Shown here: piece after piece, positions 62,262 to 64,000 of the stretch
Position numbering within the stretch: the first letter of the stretch is position 1
How the letters are laid out: every line of letters starts with the position of its first letter
Source of the DNA: Entamoeba invadens IP1
Lineage: Eukaryota; Evosea; Mastigamoebida; Endamoebidae
Reading direction: 5' to 3'
Length of the DNA: 64,000 nt
Assembly: GCF_000330505.1 (NCBI RefSeq)
Contig: NW_004440383.1
Location: 281,355-345,354, forward strand
The notes under the pieces: model-generated
Seen by the model: only the letters and a program-made list of their open reading frames with translations
Database searches by the model: none
Told to the model about the DNA's origin: nothing
Made by a program: the position numbers and the translations under genes

Positions 62262-63848
62262 GGCATTGGTATTATGGTTGTTGATTAGTTAGCCATTTTA
62301 TTAATAAATTTATAATACTTATTAAGTAAAAAAGTGGGTTAAAAAAAAGATGATCCAAGTTGCCTTGATTCGTTAGATATTTACTAAAAGATTCATGAAG
62401 TCCGCAACAAAGGAAATCGCGAATTGGATTTCAAAATTCATTTCACATATTTTGAAAAGCAGCGCCAGACCAATCAAATCAACGGGTCGGCACTTCGGTC
62501 GATTGTAAACGAGAATAACGAGAAATGCACCAAATTGCATCACGAAAAGCGGTTTTGTAATCGTAAGAGCAACTTCAACCCCCATACTACTCAGTCGATT
62601 AACACAAAGCACACAATTTATAGCAACAAAACATATAACCAGTCAAATAAACATCTTTTTGACATGTTTATTAAATATAAATTTAAACGTATATTCTTTC
62701 ATACTACAGAATCGCTTTTAATATACACTTATATATTATTATATATATATTCTGGTTCGCTTGTAATAGAATTAAAAATGTCTCTTTTAAGTGTTAATTG
62801 ATTACAAATTACTAAGACACATTCCAATAAATAGTTTTTTATAACTGTCTTCATCTCAAGATTTTATTCAATTATGATATGTTATTATTTTTATTAGATC
62901 AACAATAGCTGTTATATTTTTGATTGGTTTTTATTAACACGTTCAAAACAGAAACGTAATAATAATAAGTTTTTATTTTTTTCTTTTACCTAAACCCTTT
63001 TTTTGCCTTCATACACAAAACAAATTTTTGAAAATTTTTATTTGTTTTTTTATCAACTCAAATTTGAATTGTATATTTTTTAGTCACACTTAAAGTGAAT
63101 GAGTTTATTTGTGTTAAACAAGTACAAAGCATTTGAAAGAAAAATGGGGTCTAATGATGGTTTGATATTTTTGGTTGTTTTTTATAAAAAGTATATTATC
63201 ATTTGATTATAATGATATTGGTGTTTATATTGTCGTTATATTTGTTAATGTGACTATTTGACATTGTTTGTTATTAAGTGAATTGACGATGTAGCATTTT
63301 TTGTTTAAATGTTGTAACACAATAAAACGATATGAAATTTCATCCAAAAAGATTATTTTTGACCAATCTTAGGTAATTGAGTTCTCATTTGTTAATTATT
63401 TTAAGTAAAATTAAACGGACTATTGGCCGGTTTGGGTTAGAAAGGGGTTTTGGAATAAAAATAATAAAAAAATGATTTGGATAATTTCTTTTTTACTTAT
63501 TTTTCTTTTTAAAAAAAAGTTTTGGGTTGTGAAAGTGTTAATTAATTTTGGTAAAAAAAGTCAATTTTGAAGATAAATAAAAAATATTTAATTAATAAAG
63601 GTATATTATTTGGTGTTAATAATTAATAATTCATTTTTATTACAGATACAATTAAACAATTATTGTATAATAATAAACTTGTTATAATTAATAACTAAAA
63701 GAATCATTGAATTATAGTTACTGAGATGTGATAAATTATTATTTTGTAATTGTCAAATTACGAAATCAGCGCTAATTTTCTTCCAATGAAATGGTCATTA
63801 CAATAAAATAAAATTATATGGCTCATTGTATAATATCACCGAGCAAAG

Positions 63849-63877
63849 CCACAAAGAAAGTGATATACTCTTTGTGG
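63849..63877. repeat. Hairpin near the right end
   Basis: CCACAAAGA and TCTTTGTGG are exact reverse complements separated by 11 bases. It lies about 60 bases upstream of the last ATG, so it might be in a leader or promoter. Confidence 0.55.
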
Positions 63878-63937
63878 GCAACAACACTGACTTTCTAGCC
63901 TGAAGAAAAGGCCAAACAAAACCTTTAAAGTGAAAAG

Positions 63938-64000
63938 ATGTGGTTTATTCTATGTGTCCAACTTGTTGCATCTTTGGTTACAAATTGCAAGACCTACGAT
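63938..64000 (+). CDS. Start of a secreted protein, running off the window
   Basis: From the ATG at 63938 the frame is open for all 21 codons left. MWFILCVQLVASLVTNCKTY is a typical signal peptide, followed by a cysteine. The start looks like those of the secreted and receptor-type genes in this window. Family unknown because the rest is missing. Confidence 0.5.
   Translation, partial: MWFILCVQLVASLVTNCKTYD

Larger units (their letters stand above)
61185..63937. other. Long AT-rich spacer, no supported gene
   Basis: This is 2.7 kb with no gene I can support. It holds the GC-containing palindrome at 62242-62261, a hairpin at 63849-63877, a 35-codon ATG frame at 61409-61516, and weak overlapping open frames on both strands at 62373-62801. 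The segment around 61250-61520 and that around 62390-62620 are less AT-rich than the rest and could be remnants or unannotated short genes. Confidence 0.45.

Noticed and set aside
62373..62801. Two overlapping open frames on opposite strands
   Set aside because: The minus-strand one is hydrophobic but has no ATG at its 5' end, and the plus-strand one is low complexity. Neither is supported.

Overview
The window looks like nuclear DNA of an Entamoeba species. Intergenic DNA is very AT-rich. Genes are compact and lie on both strands. Introns are few and short (40-192 nt), and most begin GTTTGT. GAACT-type motifs sit just upstream of several start codons. The protein set (three CxxC-rich transmembrane receptor kinases, two Tudor-SN proteins, an ALIX/Bro1 protein) also fits Entamoeba. 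The long spacers make a reptilian-type species such as E. invadens my best guess, but the species is an inference. About 25 protein genes can be supported. Two of them run off the window ends, and one is broken by a 100-N assembly gap at 28153-28252. I see no rRNA, tRNA, CRISPR or recognisable transposon.

1-9.1 kb: the 5' part of an ANKRD13-like ankyrin protein (-), ribosomal protein S26 (+), a MYRF-like self-cleaving membrane protein without a DNA-binding domain (+), a REI1/ZNF622 60S-biogenesis factor (+), a TMEM86/YhhN lysoplasmalogenase-like protein (-), a small ribbon-helix-helix-like protein (+), an unknown two-exon protein (+) and an EF-hand protein (-).

9.4-21.5 kb: Tudor-SN (-), a four-exon P4-ATPase lipid flippase (-), a Rad17-type clamp loader (-), a short RPC6-like Pol III subunit (+), a secreted protein (+) and a PHAF1/UPF0183 autophagy-related protein (+).

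21.8-33.3 kb: a receptor pseudokinase (+), a three-exon cytosolic kinase (+), a second Tudor-SN split by the gap (-), an unknown basic protein (-), GAR1 of H/ACA snoRNPs (-) and a secreted S9 serine peptidase (-).

33.8-51.3 kb: a large Cdc7/MAP3K-epsilon-type kinase (+), two active receptor kinases (39303-43347 + and 48030-51269 -), a Q/P/Y-rich single-pass protein, a Vps45/Sec1-type SM protein and a prominin/tweety-like pentaspan protein (all -).

51.6-64 kb: a long-chain acyl-CoA synthetase with one apparent frameshift (-), an ALIX-like Bro1 protein (-), an arrestin-WW-C2 protein (+), an unknown basic protein (-), a long AT-rich spacer, and the first 21 codons of a secreted protein running off the right end.

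The genes do not form an operon-like pathway. Recurrent themes are surface signalling (receptor kinases), lipid handling (flippase, acyl-CoA synthetase, lysoplasmalogenase) and endolysosomal traffic (ALIX, SM protein, arrestin, PHAF1). Many gene models need introns that I placed by splice motifs plus reading frame, and these are given in each entry.
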